64,000 bases of DNA from Rhodoferax ferrireducens T118. GTDB lineage: Bacteria > Pseudomonadota > Gammaproteobacteria > Burkholderiales > Burkholderiaceae_C. Shown in pieces: positions 13,070 through 22,668 of the stretch; position 1 is the stretch's first letter, and each line of letters starts with the position of its first letter. Location of the stretch: contig NC_007908.1 in assembly GCF_000013605.1 (NCBI RefSeq), positions 3,100,001-3,164,000 on the forward strand. The letters are read 5' to 3'. The translations under genes and the position numbers were made by a program. The notes below the pieces were generated by a model, which was not told where the DNA came from, made no database searches, and saw only the letters and a program-made list of their open reading frames with translations.

Positions 13070-13148
13070 CACTATTAATAAGTGTTAACCCTAATAAAAA
13101 TAAAGCTCTGCCCTCGGAACCTCTGAACGCCATAAAAAGCCTGTGCCG

Positions 13149-13799
13149 TCACCAGTCAGCGGCGGCAAATATCATGGACTCCTTGTCGCGCCGCCACGTG
13201 ACTGAATCCTGGTGCACGGCAAGCCACCAGATTTGCATCAGGGGATGCGGTTTGAGCTTGGCAAAGGCTTGCGGCGTGAGAAGTGCGAGGCACCAGGCAG
13301 GGTTGGGGTCGCGCACCGACTGATATTGAATTCCGCCAAGATTGGCTTTGCGTGCCACCTGGGCAATGGTCTGGGTGGCGGTGTAGTCGGTGGGATGCAG
13401 CCAATGGGGTGCGTCTAGACTGAACGGTGCCTGGCGCAAATCGACCACCTGGGTTTTCACATCGGCACGGAAAGCGGTGTGCGCGACCGGCTCGAGCTTT
13501 TCCAGGTCCACAGCGTCTTTGAGAAACCTCCAGCGCCAGTAGCCCAGCTCCGCGCTGGCGGTACGCACCGACTCTGCGCCATAAAACACGCCGGGGTCGG
13601 TTATCGCCCTGAAACGGGAGCCGCCACGCAAGGGGCTGTAGCGAAACGGAGTGGCCAGCAAGTAGTCGAGCTTCAGGGCGCCGGCGGGGTGGGCGGGTTT
13701 GCTGCCTTCCAGCAGGGACTCCAGCAGGTCTTGCTCGTCGTGGTTGTCAACGATCTTCATGGTGGAGGCAATGTGCTGTGCCTCCACCATGCGCCACAC
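13149..13799 (-). CDS. RES-domain toxin of a RES-Xre toxin-antitoxin system
   Basis: RES toxins are ADP-ribosyltransferase-fold enzymes that deplete NAD+ or modify targets. The conserved core is visible: VEAQHIASTMKIVD near the start, then ATPFRYSPLRGGSRFRAI, GVFYGAESVRTASAELGYWRW and HPTDYTATQTIA. The reading frame is open to 14033, but the upstream part lies on top of the antitoxin gene and lacks family similarity. I use the GTG at 13799, just before WRMVEAQH and 22 bp after the antitoxin stop; the ATG at 13790 is an alternative. Operon order antitoxin-toxin is as in known pairs. Confidence 0.8.
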   Translation of the reverse strand: MWRMVEAQHIASTMKIVDNHDEQDLLESLLEGSKPAHPAGALKLDYLLATPFRYSPLRGGSRFRAITDPGVFYGAESVRTASAELGYWRWRFLKDAVDLEKLEPVAHTAFRADVKTQVVDLRQAPFSLDAPHWLHPTDYTATQTIAQVARKANLGGIQYQSVRDPNPAWCLALLTPQAFAKLKPHPLMQIWWLAVHQDSVTWRRDKESMIFAAADW

Positions 13800-13821
13800 G
13801 GCCCCCGCCCAAGGGCGCGCC

Positions 13822-14202
13822 TCAGACGAGAGCGCGGCTGGCGTCCAGGTATTGAACGACACGGACCAATCCTTCAGTGTTGCGAATGAGTTCGATGGGC
13901 TTGGCATTGAGCCCCCGGTTGTCACTGGTGAGCCATTTGCGCGCAGTGGACTCGTCACCCACGATGGAGTCGAGCGAGCGGAACACGCGCACAAAAAGCA
14001 GCGCAAAGTCCCACTCTTTGCGCTTGGGGTCAAGCAGGTAGTTGCCGCTGTAGAGACGGGTGATCGTGGGCGGGCTCACGCCCAGCACCTTCGCCAGCAA
14101 GGATTTGGAAACGTCCAGACGCTCAGCGGCGCGAGCAACCGCCTTGCTAAGAACGGCTGCGGCTTCTGGTTTCTTGATGACTTGTTGATCGAGGGCAGGC
14201 AT
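13822..14202 (-). CDS. Xre/MbcA/ParS-type antitoxin (DUF2384) paired with RES toxin
   Basis: A 126-aa antitoxin. The N-terminal half has an Xre-like helix-turn-helix (LDVSKSLLAKVLGVSPPTITRLYSG). The C-terminal half is the toxin-binding domain (FVRVFRSLDSIVGDESTARKWL, then GLNAKPIELIRNTEGLVRVVQYLDA), with the RALV tail that in this family reaches into the toxin active site. AGGAGCG precedes the ATG at 14202. It should repress the operon through the inverted repeat at 14219-14270. Confidence 0.88.
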   Translation of the reverse strand: MPALDQQVIKKPEAAAVLSKAVARAAERLDVSKSLLAKVLGVSPPTITRLYSGNYLLDPKRKEWDFALLFVRVFRSLDSIVGDESTARKWLTSDNRGLNAKPIELIRNTEGLVRVVQYLDASRALV

Positions 14203-14218
14203 GAGGGTCGCTCCTGTT

Positions 14219-14270
14219 TTTTACTTTCTGCAGAAATAATATATTACTATTATTCCTGCAGAAAGTAAAA
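14219..14270. promoter_or_regulatory. Operator/promoter of the RES-Xre operon, perfect 15-bp inverted repeat
   Basis: Arms 14219-14233 and 14256-14270 are exact reverse complements (TTTTACTTTCTGCAG and its complement) around a 22-bp AT-only-like spacer containing several TATTAT-type -10 candidates. It lies 16 bp before the antitoxin start, the position expected for autorepression by an Xre antitoxin. Confidence 0.7.
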
Positions 14271-14439
14271 CAAGGGGATGCGGGTCATTTGGCCGGTGCT
14301 TGGGTGCTCGGCAAAGAAGACGCCCCAACAGCGGCGGCACCGGTCTGTTTATGGTGCTCGGCTGGCAATTCCATGGCCTGGTGATCTGGGAGTGGTGTGC
14401 TGAGTGACGAAGTCCGGGGACTGCCGCACTTTTTTATGA

Positions 14440-14516
14440 TGGTCTGCCCGGAGGGGATTGAACCCCCGACCCACAGCTTAGAAGGCTGTTGCTCTATCCA
14501 ACTGAGCTACGGGCAG
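14440..14516 (-). tRNA. tRNA-Arg (anticodon TCT)
   Basis: 77 nt on the minus strand, with acceptor arms CTGCCCG/CGGGCAG, D-arm GCTCAGTTGGATAGAGC, anticodon stem ACAGC/GCTGT around loop CTTCTAA (TCT), T-loop GGTTCAATCC and encoded CCA. Reads AGA codons. Confidence 0.93.
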
Positions 14517-14551
14517 CCGCACGAGGACTATACCCGACGGACTCAGCCAGC

Positions 14552-14632
14552 CTACATTTTCTCGACCACGTCGCGGTGGCGCTCCAGCACCGCATTGCGC
14601 TTGATCTTCATGGTTGCCGTCAATGCGCCCAT
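14552..14632 (-). pseudogene. 3' remnant of an AMP-forming acyl-CoA synthetase
   Basis: A 26-codon open stretch ending in TAG at 14552 reads GALTATMKIKRNAVLERHRD then VVEKM. The L-TATMK-KR...VVE-M pattern is the extreme C-terminus of long-chain AMP-binding synthetases, including the catalytic Lys of the TATMKIKR motif. A stop codon lies directly upstream in frame and no other synthetase sequence is found here. I read it as the tail of a deleted gene next to tRNA-Arg. Confidence 0.55.
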
Positions 14633-14700
14633 TCAATGTTGCACGCAAAGTACAAGGCGTAAGCCCAGCAAGCTGGGGGCCTGGCTGGAAGTGGCGCTTA

Positions 14701-15576
14701 TCAGTGCGCCAGTCCGAGCAGGAGCCGCGCTTCTGCCGGGCTGGCCACGGATCGGCCGGCCTTGCCTGCGCATGCAGCCAAGGCTGTGATCAGCTCACCA
14801 TTGCCACTGGCCCGTTCCCCATTGGGCAAGTAAAACGTGTCTTCCAGTCCGGTGCGCAGCATGCCGCCCAAGTCGGCGGTTTTCTGATGCACCGGCCAGA
14901 TCTCGCTGCGACCAATCAGCGTGGTCTGCCAGATGCTGTCCGGTGCCATCCAGCGGGGGATGAGCGCCAGCAGGTCGGCATCACACGGCATGCCCGACGC
15001 CACACCCATCACCAGGTTGTACTCGGCCCGCCCCATCGCGGGTTTGAGCATCCCGGCCTTCAGATACATACCGACCGAGCGCACGATGCCAACGTCAAAA
15101 CATTCGAATTCGGGGTGCACATTGCACTCTTGCATGACATCCAGAAACTGCTGAACCTTGGCCACCGGGTTGTCAAACACCATCGGGGGCCAGGCCCACT
15201 GACCATCGTCCTTGATCTTGAGGTAGTTCAGACTGCCGGCATTGCAGGCCGCAATTTCAGGCTTGACGCGCCGGATGCAGGCCAAGGGCCCCGAGACATC
15301 CTTGCCGACAACACCGGTCGTCAGGTTGATGATGACACCGGGACAGGCCGCGCGGATGGCGTTGACCACGGTCTCAACGACGTCAGGCTCCCAGGACGGC
15401 ATGTGACCCATGCCCTCTTCCTGGCTACGCACGTGGACGTGCATGATGCAAGCGCCCGCATTGAAGGCGTCACGCGCCTCGGCGGCCATCTGCGCCGGGG
15501 TCACCGGCACCGGGTGTTGCTTGGGGTTGGTCAGCACCCCGGTCAAGGCGCAAGTCAGAATCGCTTTGTCCATCAT
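14701..15576 (-). CDS. BKACE-family beta-keto acid cleavage enzyme (DUF849)
   Basis: Zn-dependent enzyme that condenses a beta-keto acid with acetyl-CoA to give acetoacetate plus a new CoA ester; the first known member is 3-keto-5-aminohexanoate cleavage enzyme Kce. The protein is 291 aa. The metal-binding HVH sits at residues 46-48 (IMHVHVRSQEEG), with family segments LTCALTG, INLTTG and CNAGSLNY. Its ATG overlaps the biotin carboxylase stop by 4 nt, so it is the last gene of the atu-like operon. The natural substrate is not predictable; context suggests a keto acid from the carboxylated terpenoid or branched acyl chain. Confidence 0.85.
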   Translation of the reverse strand: MMDKAILTCALTGVLTNPKQHPVPVTPAQMAAEARDAFNAGACIMHVHVRSQEEGMGHMPSWEPDVVETVVNAIRAACPGVIINLTTGVVGKDVSGPLACIRRVKPEIAACNAGSLNYLKIKDDGQWAWPPMVFDNPVAKVQQFLDVMQECNVHPEFECFDVGIVRSVGMYLKAGMLKPAMGRAEYNLVMGVASGMPCDADLLALIPRWMAPDSIWQTTLIGRSEIWPVHQKTADLGGMLRTGLEDTFYLPNGERASGNGELITALAACAGKAGRSVASPAEARLLLGLAH

Positions 15577-17537
15577 GTTTCCTTTTCGTCTTCCAGTTCA
15601 ATTTCGATCAGCAAGGCACCCGATTCGACCTGCTCGCCAACTTTCACGTGCAAGGCCACCACCGTGCCGGCGGCCTGTGCCGTCAGCCACATTTCCATCT
15701 TCATGGCTTCAACGCAGACCAGGGCCTGCCCCTCTTTGACGCCCTCACCGACCGCAAATTGAATTTGCGTGACCTTGCCGGCCACAGGGGATAGCGCCCG
15801 GGTGGCGTCCAGCGCCGCGTCTTTGCCTGGAAATGGCGAAACTTCATGGAAGACAAAAGAGGCGCCTCCCAACGCGATGTGCAATTCCTGCTGATGCTTG
15901 ACCGCCACCGCGGTTCGCGTCACGCCATCGATCTCGAAGCGCAGCTTGCCATCCTTGAAGTCGATGATCCGCACCAGATGCTTTTGGCCTCCCAAAGTGA
16001 CCGCCACCTGCCCCGACCGGTCCGGGTGAACCCGAAGCGTTTGCGTGAGCTCATCGCAGCGCAAAGGCATATCAAAGGCCGCCACACTGTCGGCACGCCA
16101 GTTGGCGCCGTTTTGCATGGCCAAGCTTGCTGCCACAACGCACCAGGCTTCGTCGCCCGGCAGCGGACGCTGCAGCAGCGCCTCACCCGCCTCCTGCCAC
16201 TGGTCGATCAGGGTGGTGGTCATCGCCGCGGCACGGAATGCCGGATGGTTCACCAGATCAGACAGAAAACGACCGTTGTTGCGCAGCCCGAGCAGGGGCG
16301 CGTTCTCCAGGGCGGCGCGCAAGCGGCGGATCGCCTCATTGCGGTCACGCCCATGCACGATGACCTTGGCCACCATGGCGTCGTAATAGGGAGAAATTTC
16401 ACTGCCCTCTTCGATGCCGTCGTCAATGCGCACCCCGGCCAACAGGGCTTGCTGGGGACGCCACCAGCGCACCGTTCCGGTTTGTGGCGCAAAGCCGGCA
16501 TACGGGTCTTCCACATACAGGCGCGCTTCCATCGCATGGCCCGTCAGTTTGATGTCGGCCTGAATTGCCGGCAGGGGCTGACCGGCTGCCACCAGCAGTT
16601 GCCACTCCACCAGATCAAACCCCGTCACCAGCTCGGTCACCGGGTGCTCGACCTGCAAACGGGTGTTCATTTCCAGGAAATAGTGCTTGAGGTCGGCATC
16701 AACGATGAACTCCACCGTGCCCGCCCCGCGGTAACCCACGGCCAGTGCTGCCGCAACAGCATCCTTGCCCATGGACTCGCGCAGCGCCGCATTAACGACG
16801 GGCGACGGCGCTTCCTCGATCACTTTCTGCCTTCTGCGCTGGGCTGTGCAGTCGCGCTCGCCCAGGTACACGGCATGGCCGTGCGCGTCGGCAAACACCT
16901 GGATTTCAATATGCCGACCGTTGTCGATCAAGCGTTCCAGCATCAAGGTGCCATCGCCAAAGGCACTTTGCGCCTCACGCCGGGCAGCCACAATGGCCTG
17001 TTTAATTTCGCCAGCCTCACGCACCAGGCGCATACCACGACCACCACCACCCGCCACCGCCTTGACCAGCAGCGGGAAACCGAGTTTCAACGCTTCCTCA
17101 GTCAGTCGCGCGTCGTCCTGCTCTTCACCCAGATAACCTGGCGCGCAGGGCACACCGGCGGCGATCATGCGACGCTTGGCCAGCGCCTTGTCACCCATCG
17201 CCTCAATGGCACTCGGAGGCGGCCCAATGAAAACGAGTCCAGCATCCAGGCAGGCCTGGGCAAAGCCCGCGTTTTCGCTCAGGAATCCGTAACCGGGATG
17301 AATGGCATCGGCACCGGTCTTGCGCGCGGCTTGCAGCAAAACCTCCACCCGCAGGTAGGAATCGGCTGCCGCAGAGCCCCCGATGTGGACCGCTTCATCG
17401 GCCAGACGGACGTGCGGCGCCGCCTGGTCAGCATCACTGTAGACAGCAACGGTTCGATAACCCAAGTTACGCGCGGTTCGAATCACGCGACAAGCGATCT
17501 CGCCGCGATTGGCAATCAGAATCTTTGAGAAGCTCAT
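15573..17537 (-). CDS. atuF: Acyl-CoA carboxylase, biotin carboxylase/BCCP subunit (geranyl- or methylcrotonyl-CoA type)
   Basis: A 654-aa alpha chain. N-terminal biotin carboxylase (ILIANRGEIACRVIRTARNLG; ATP-binding KAVAGGGGRGMRLV; ENGRHIE-type loop) and C-terminal biotinyl domain with CVEAMKMEMW, the biotinylated Lys near residue 613. Partner of the carboxyltransferase at 19569-21179. The operon order carboxyltransferase, dehydrogenase, hydratase, biotin carboxylase equals atuCDEF of acyclic terpene utilisation, so geranyl-CoA carboxylase is my preferred reading. The leucine-pathway enzyme (LiuD) is closely related and cannot be excluded. Overlaps both neighbours by ATGA. Confidence 0.75.
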   Translation of the reverse strand: MSFSKILIANRGEIACRVIRTARNLGYRTVAVYSDADQAAPHVRLADEAVHIGGSAAADSYLRVEVLLQAARKTGADAIHPGYGFLSENAGFAQACLDAGLVFIGPPPSAIEAMGDKALAKRRMIAAGVPCAPGYLGEEQDDARLTEEALKLGFPLLVKAVAGGGGRGMRLVREAGEIKQAIVAARREAQSAFGDGTLMLERLIDNGRHIEIQVFADAHGHAVYLGERDCTAQRRRQKVIEEAPSPVVNAALRESMGKDAVAAALAVGYRGAGTVEFIVDADLKHYFLEMNTRLQVEHPVTELVTGFDLVEWQLLVAAGQPLPAIQADIKLTGHAMEARLYVEDPYAGFAPQTGTVRWWRPQQALLAGVRIDDGIEEGSEISPYYDAMVAKVIVHGRDRNEAIRRLRAALENAPLLGLRNNGRFLSDLVNHPAFRAAAMTTTLIDQWQEAGEALLQRPLPGDEAWCVVAASLAMQNGANWRADSVAAFDMPLRCDELTQTLRVHPDRSGQVAVTLGGQKHLVRIIDFKDGKLRFEIDGVTRTAVAVKHQQELHIALGGASFVFHEVSPFPGKDAALDATRALSPVAGKVTQIQFAVGEGVKEGQALVCVEAMKMEMWLTAQAAGTVVALHVKVGEQVESGALLIEIELEDEKET

Positions 17538-18370
17538 TGACTAGCCCAGCTTGGTTTGCGCTTTTGCAGAAAGGCGGTGCTGCCTTCCAGCCCCTCGGTG
17601 CCTTGTGCGGCGCGGGAAAAAATGAGGGCCGCCTCCTGCACCAGGCTGGCAGGCTCGCTCAAGCGTGCTTTGGCCATCAGCGCCTTGGTGGCGGCGACGG
17701 CTCCTGGGGCGCAGGCTTGAATATCCATCAGGACGGCTGCCAGTGCGGCGTCAATCTGCTCGGGCGCGTGCACGGCATGCACCAAGCCAATCGCCAAGGC
17801 GTTGGCCGCACTCAGACGCCCGCCCGTCACCGCGAGCCGCTTGGCCTGCGAATAACCCAGCCGCTCGACCAGGAAGGGTGCAATCTGGGCCGGTACCAGA
17901 CCCAAAGCCGTCTCGGGCAGACGAAATGCAGCCGATTCACAAGCCAGTGCCACATCCGCCACACACGCCAGACCCAGTCCACCGCCCATCACGCTGCCTT
18001 CCAGCACCACCACCAGCGCCAGCGGCGTTTTGGCGTAGGCAACACAGAGCGCCCCGAACTGCGCGTTGGCCTGTGCCACGGCATCCAGCGCCACGCCAGT
18101 TTCACTTGGCTCGGGCGCGTTCTGCCTAGCCCGCATGCGCGCCGCGGCCATGTCCTGCAAATCGGCACCCGCGCAGAAATGCCCACCCGCGCCACGCAAC
18201 ACGACGACGCGCACGCTACCATCAACCTCCAGGGCGGCCAGTGCGCCGCGCAATTCGGCCACCATCTGCAGCGACATGGCATTGCGCAAGGCGGGGCGGT
18301 TCAAGGTAATATGGGCCACAGCCCCCGTCTTCTCTACCTGTATAGCTTCGTAATTCATAGCACCTGTCAT
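17534..18370 (-). CDS. atuE: Enoyl-CoA hydratase/isomerase family protein (isohexenylglutaconyl-CoA hydratase-like)
   Basis: Crotonase-fold hydratase, 278 aa. Features: ITLNRPALRNAMSLQM, the oxyanion-hole segment GAGGHFCAGADLQDM, and GGGLGLACVADVALAC with the expected acidic residue further on in RLPETALGLVPAQ. It would add water to the carboxylated enoyl-CoA made by the carboxylase. Start chosen at 18370 (TAATG junction with the preceding dehydrogenase); ATG 18358 is an alternative. Function named from gene order and similarity to AtuE/LiuC; substrate unproven. Confidence 0.7.
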   Translation of the reverse strand: MTGAMNYEAIQVEKTGAVAHITLNRPALRNAMSLQMVAELRGALAALEVDGSVRVVVLRGAGGHFCAGADLQDMAAARMRARQNAPEPSETGVALDAVAQANAQFGALCVAYAKTPLALVVVLEGSVMGGGLGLACVADVALACESAAFRLPETALGLVPAQIAPFLVERLGYSQAKRLAVTGGRLSAANALAIGLVHAVHAPEQIDAALAAVLMDIQACAPGAVAATKALMAKARLSEPASLVQEAALIFSRAAQGTEGLEGSTAFLQKRKPSWASQ

Positions 18371-19521
18371 TACCCCTTGCCCGGCAGGGTGCCCTCTAAC
18401 TTGCAGATGATGCCCAGCATGATCTCATCGGCACCGCCGCCAATCGAGATCAAACGACTGTCACGGTAAGCCTGCGAAATCGGGTTGTCCCTGGTGTAGC
18501 CCATGCCGCCCCAGTACTGCAGGCAACTGTCGGCCACCTCGCGGCTCAGGCGACCGGCCTTGAGCTTGGCCATGGAAGCCAGCCGGGTCACGTCCTTGCC
18601 CGAGATATAGGACTCGACCGCGCGATAGGTCAAGGCGCGCAAGGCCTCGACTTCGGTGCGCAGCTCGGCCAACCGGAAGTGCACCACCTGGTTGTGCAGA
18701 ATCGGCTTGCCGAAGGTCTGGCGTTGACGGGTGTAGTCAATGGTTTGATCAATCAAACGGTCCAGCGAACGCAGGCAGCCGGCGGCCCCATACAGCCGCT
18801 CCTCCTGGAACTGCAACATCTGGAACATGAAACCCATACCCTCCTGCCCGATCAGGTTGCGTTGCGGCACGCGCACATTGTCAAAAAACAATTGCGCCGT
18901 GTCGGATGAGTCCATGCCGATCTTGTGGATCTTCTGCCGCGTGACACCGGGACTGTCCAGGCGCACCATGATCAGCGACTTGTTCTTGTGCACCGAGCCT
19001 TCCGAGGTATTGGCCAGCAGACAGCACCAGTCTGCCTGCATGCCGTTGGTGATCCACATCTTGGAGCCGTTGATCAGGTAGTCATCACCGTCCTTTTTGG
19101 CCGTGGTCTTGAGCGCCGCCACATCCGAGCCACCGCCGACCTCACTGACGCCAATACAACCCACCATGTCCCCGGCGATGCTGGGGGCCAAAAACTCGCG
19201 TTTGAGCTCATCGGAGCCAAAGCGCGCCAAGGCCGGCGTACACATATCGGTTTGCACGCCAATCGCCATCGGCACGCCCCCCGCATTGCATTCACCGAGC
19301 GCTTCGGCCATCACCATGGAGTAGCTGAAGTCCAGCCCCATGCCGCCGTATTCCACCGGGTACTTGATGCCCAGCAGCCCCAGGTCGCCCATCTTCTTGA
19401 ACAATTCATGCGCCGGGAACTGGCCCGCCGCTTCCCACTGCGGCAGGTGCGGATTGATCTCTTTGGCAACAAACTTGCGCACCGTGTCGGCAATCTGTTC
19501 GTGTTCAGGGGTGAATTTCAT
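18370..19521 (-). CDS. atuD: Acyl-CoA dehydrogenase, citronellyl-CoA dehydrogenase-like
   Basis: FAD-dependent acyl-CoA dehydrogenase, 383 aa, full length. Family signatures GCIGVSEVGGGSDVAALKT and the C-terminal DSRLISIGGGADEIMLGIIC are visible; QYWGGMGYTRDNPISQAYRD contains the usual acyl-CoA dehydrogenase signature 2. The segment GGVPMAIGVQTDMCTPALARFG resembles what I recall of AtuD, supporting citronellyl-CoA to geranyl-CoA oxidation, but an isovaleryl-type substrate remains possible. One-nucleotide overlap with the hydratase and a 47-bp gap from the carboxyltransferase. Confidence 0.75.
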   Translation of the reverse strand: MKFTPEHEQIADTVRKFVAKEINPHLPQWEAAGQFPAHELFKKMGDLGLLGIKYPVEYGGMGLDFSYSMVMAEALGECNAGGVPMAIGVQTDMCTPALARFGSDELKREFLAPSIAGDMVGCIGVSEVGGGSDVAALKTTAKKDGDDYLINGSKMWITNGMQADWCCLLANTSEGSVHKNKSLIMVRLDSPGVTRQKIHKIGMDSSDTAQLFFDNVRVPQRNLIGQEGMGFMFQMLQFQEERLYGAAGCLRSLDRLIDQTIDYTRQRQTFGKPILHNQVVHFRLAELRTEVEALRALTYRAVESYISGKDVTRLASMAKLKAGRLSREVADSCLQYWGGMGYTRDNPISQAYRDSRLISIGGGADEIMLGIICKLEGTLPGKG

Positions 19522-19568
19522 AAAGACCTCTCGGTTGAATAACTAACTTGAAATCGAAAATAGTTGTT

Positions 19569-21179
<1,611 letters not shown>

Positions 21180-21220
21180 TGGATGTAATCCCCTTGATTG
21201 CTCCGCATTAGACGTGATGG

Positions 21221-21234
21221 TGACGTTAACGTCA
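21221..21234. promoter_or_regulatory. 14-bp palindromic operator before atuC
   Basis: TGACGTTAACGTCA is a perfect palindrome, extending to a near-perfect 17 bp, 41 bp upstream of the atuC start. Its form is like the sites I recall for MerR-type LiuR regulators of branched acyl-CoA genes, and a MerR gene lies 430 bp away. On the minus strand TTGACG followed 19 bp later by TAATGC gives the long promoter spacer typical of MerR control. A second inverted repeat, GTATAGG/CCTATAC, lies at 21245-21265. Confidence 0.65.
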
Positions 21235-21345
21235 ACCGAATTGCGTATAGGTATTTCCCCTATACTTCGCGTCATGCGGCCCTGATAGCATCCAGCCGCG
21301 ATCAATGCTTTGCATTTGATGCCCACTTTTTTCACAAGGAACACC

Positions 21346-21642
21346 ATGAACCTCGAAGCCTGCACCGAAGCCATTCGCACCAAAGTCGGCACCGACAGCG
21401 GCCTAGACGCCACCCTGAAATTTGACTGCGGCGAGGATGGTGTCATTTGCATCGACGGAAAGTCCGCGCCCAACACCGTCAGCAACAACAACCTGGATAC
21501 CGACTGCACGGTCGGCATCACGCTTGAAAACCTGAACGCCATGCTCGCCGGCGATCTGGAGCCCGCCACCGGCTTCATGATGGGCAAGCTCAAGGTGACA
21601 GGCGACATGGGCGTCGCCATGCGTCTGCAGCGCGTCATCTGA
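21346..21642 (+). CDS. SCP2 sterol-carrier-like domain protein
   Basis: A single-domain 98-aa SCP2 protein. The body shows the lipid-binding fold pattern with DTDCTVGITLENLNAMLAGD and the typical C-terminal segment FMMGKLKVTGDMGVAMRLQ. Start ATG 21346 is preceded by AAGGA. Such proteins bind acyl-CoA or hydrophobic chains. Its position between the atu-like operon and the MerR gene suggests a role in handling long or branched substrates; this is inference. Confidence 0.82.
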   Translation: MNLEACTEAIRTKVGTDSGLDATLKFDCGEDGVICIDGKSAPNTVSNNNLDTDCTVGITLENLNAMLAGDLEPATGFMMGKLKVTGDMGVAMRLQRVI

Positions 21643-21665
21643 CTCTCTCAGTCCGGACTCCAGGC

Positions 21666-22196
21666 GTGGCGTTAACCACTTCTCGGCCCAAGTCGTCGCG
21701 ACCACGCCCCCAGGGTGTTCGCGCGGTCACGCCCACGCCGAGTGACGCGCAGGCTTTTGTCGACTCACACCGTGACGAGGGAACGGCCGAGTTGTTCGGT
21801 ATTACCGAGTTGTGCAAGGAGTTCGGCATCACCTTGCGCGCGCTGCGGTTTTATGAGGACAAGGGGCTGCTGGCTCCCAGGCGCATCAACGGAGCGCGCG
21901 TCTACACCCGGCGCGACCGCGCCCGACTGGCGCTCATCCTGCGGGCCAAAGCCATCGGCTCCCCCCTGTCGGAGATCAAACGCTATCTGGATTTATATGG
22001 CGACCACGGCGAAGGCCGGGCGCAACAACTCACCTACGTCATCGACCGCACCGATACCGCCATCCATGAACTGGAGCAAAAGCGTGCCCAGATCGACGAA
22101 ACGCTCGCCGAACTGCAACTCATCAATGCCACCTGCCGCAAACATTTGCAGGACCGTCGACAGGTTGAGGGCAAACAGCGAAAAGTCGCCATTTGA
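21666..22196 (+). CDS. MerR-family regulator, LiuR-like
   Basis: 176 aa from a GTG at 21666. The winged helix-turn-helix is FGITELCKEFGITLRALRFYEDKGLLAPRR (about residues 44-73), followed by the YTRRDRARLALILRAKAIG helix and a C-terminal dimerisation coiled coil (LEQKRAQIDETLAELQ). There is no metal-binding cysteine cluster, so it is likely an acyl-CoA-responsive type. It lies 23 bp after SCP2 and is probably cotranscribed; the operator at 21221 is the likely target. Confidence 0.8.
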   Translation: MALTTSRPKSSRPRPQGVRAVTPTPSDAQAFVDSHRDEGTAELFGITELCKEFGITLRALRFYEDKGLLAPRRINGARVYTRRDRARLALILRAKAIGSPLSEIKRYLDLYGDHGEGRAQQLTYVIDRTDTAIHELEQKRAQIDETLAELQLINATCRKHLQDRRQVEGKQRKVAI

Positions 22197-22262
22197 AGCC
22201 CTGTGCTCATGGCGATATTGCGCAGTGGCGCAGCTCTCGAACTAACAAGCAAGGATTCGACC

Positions 22263-22292
22263 TTGGAACGGTCGAAAAAATGACGCTATAAT
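22263..22292 (+). promoter_or_regulatory. Sigma-70 promoter of tRNA-Lys
   Basis: TTGGAA (22263-22268) and a consensus TATAAT (22287-22292) with an 18-bp spacer lie 45 bp before the tRNA. The -10 match is perfect. Confidence 0.6.
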
Positions 22293-22336
22293 TTGCGGCT
22301 TTGCAGCGTATCGAAAACTTCGATTCAAAGCAAGAA

Positions 22337-22412
22337 GGGATGTTAGCTCAGTTGGTAGAGCAGCGGACTTTTAATCCGTTTGTCGTGGGTTCGACCCCCG
22401 CACATCCCACCA
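22337..22412 (+). tRNA. tRNA-Lys (anticodon TTT)
   Basis: 76 nt including CCA. Acceptor GGGATGT/ACATCCC, D-arm GCTCAGTTGGTAGAGC, anticodon loop CTTTTAA and T-loop GGTTCGACCCC are all intact. Its 3' half is duplicated at 24917, marking it as an integration target. Confidence 0.95.
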
Positions 22413-22471
22413 ATTAGCCCGCATGGGCATTGAAAAGCCTGCTACTTAATTGTTAGCAGGCTTTTTTGTTT
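22368..22471 (+). repeat. Left copy of 104-bp direct repeat (att site, tRNA-Lys 3' end plus terminator)
   Basis: Covers the tRNA-Lys 3' end from the anticodon loop through the terminator. The copy at 24917-25020 differs at only two positions (C to T after the anticodon, and CACCA to CAGCA). This is the arrangement left by site-specific integration into a tRNA gene. Confidence 0.8.
22433..22467 (+). terminator. Rho-independent terminator of tRNA-Lys
   Basis: AAAAGCCTGCTA and TAGCAGGCTTTT form a 12-bp stem with a 9-nt loop, ending in a T run. An identical copy lies at 24982-25016 in the right repeat. Confidence 0.85.
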
Positions 22472-22668
22472 CTGGTGTTGGTGACAGTTTGAGGGTCGAT
22501 GCTTTGTTATTCGATGAATAACAGGCATTTTTCCAGTATCCCAGAAAGTTGCTGGTGGTGGCTCTCATCAGAGCTGAGCCAACGAGAATTTTGTTGGCAA
22601 ATTTGCTTGCTTCCAAGGCATCTTCAGTACCGTTCTGCATCATTAGCATTGATCAACGATGTTCGACA

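Noticed and set aside
13800..14033. N-terminal extension of the RES toxin
   Set aside because: It overlaps the conserved antitoxin gene in another frame and does not resemble the family.
14397..14789. 130-aa open frame across tRNA-Arg
   Set aside because: It reads through the tRNA gene and the synthetase stub; the translated PEGIEPPTHSLEGC pattern is the known artefact of tRNA antisense translation.
15846..17528. 560-aa plus-strand open frame opposite the biotin carboxylase gene
   Set aside because: Composition is typical of an antisense frame of a GC-rich gene, and the minus-strand enzyme is certain.
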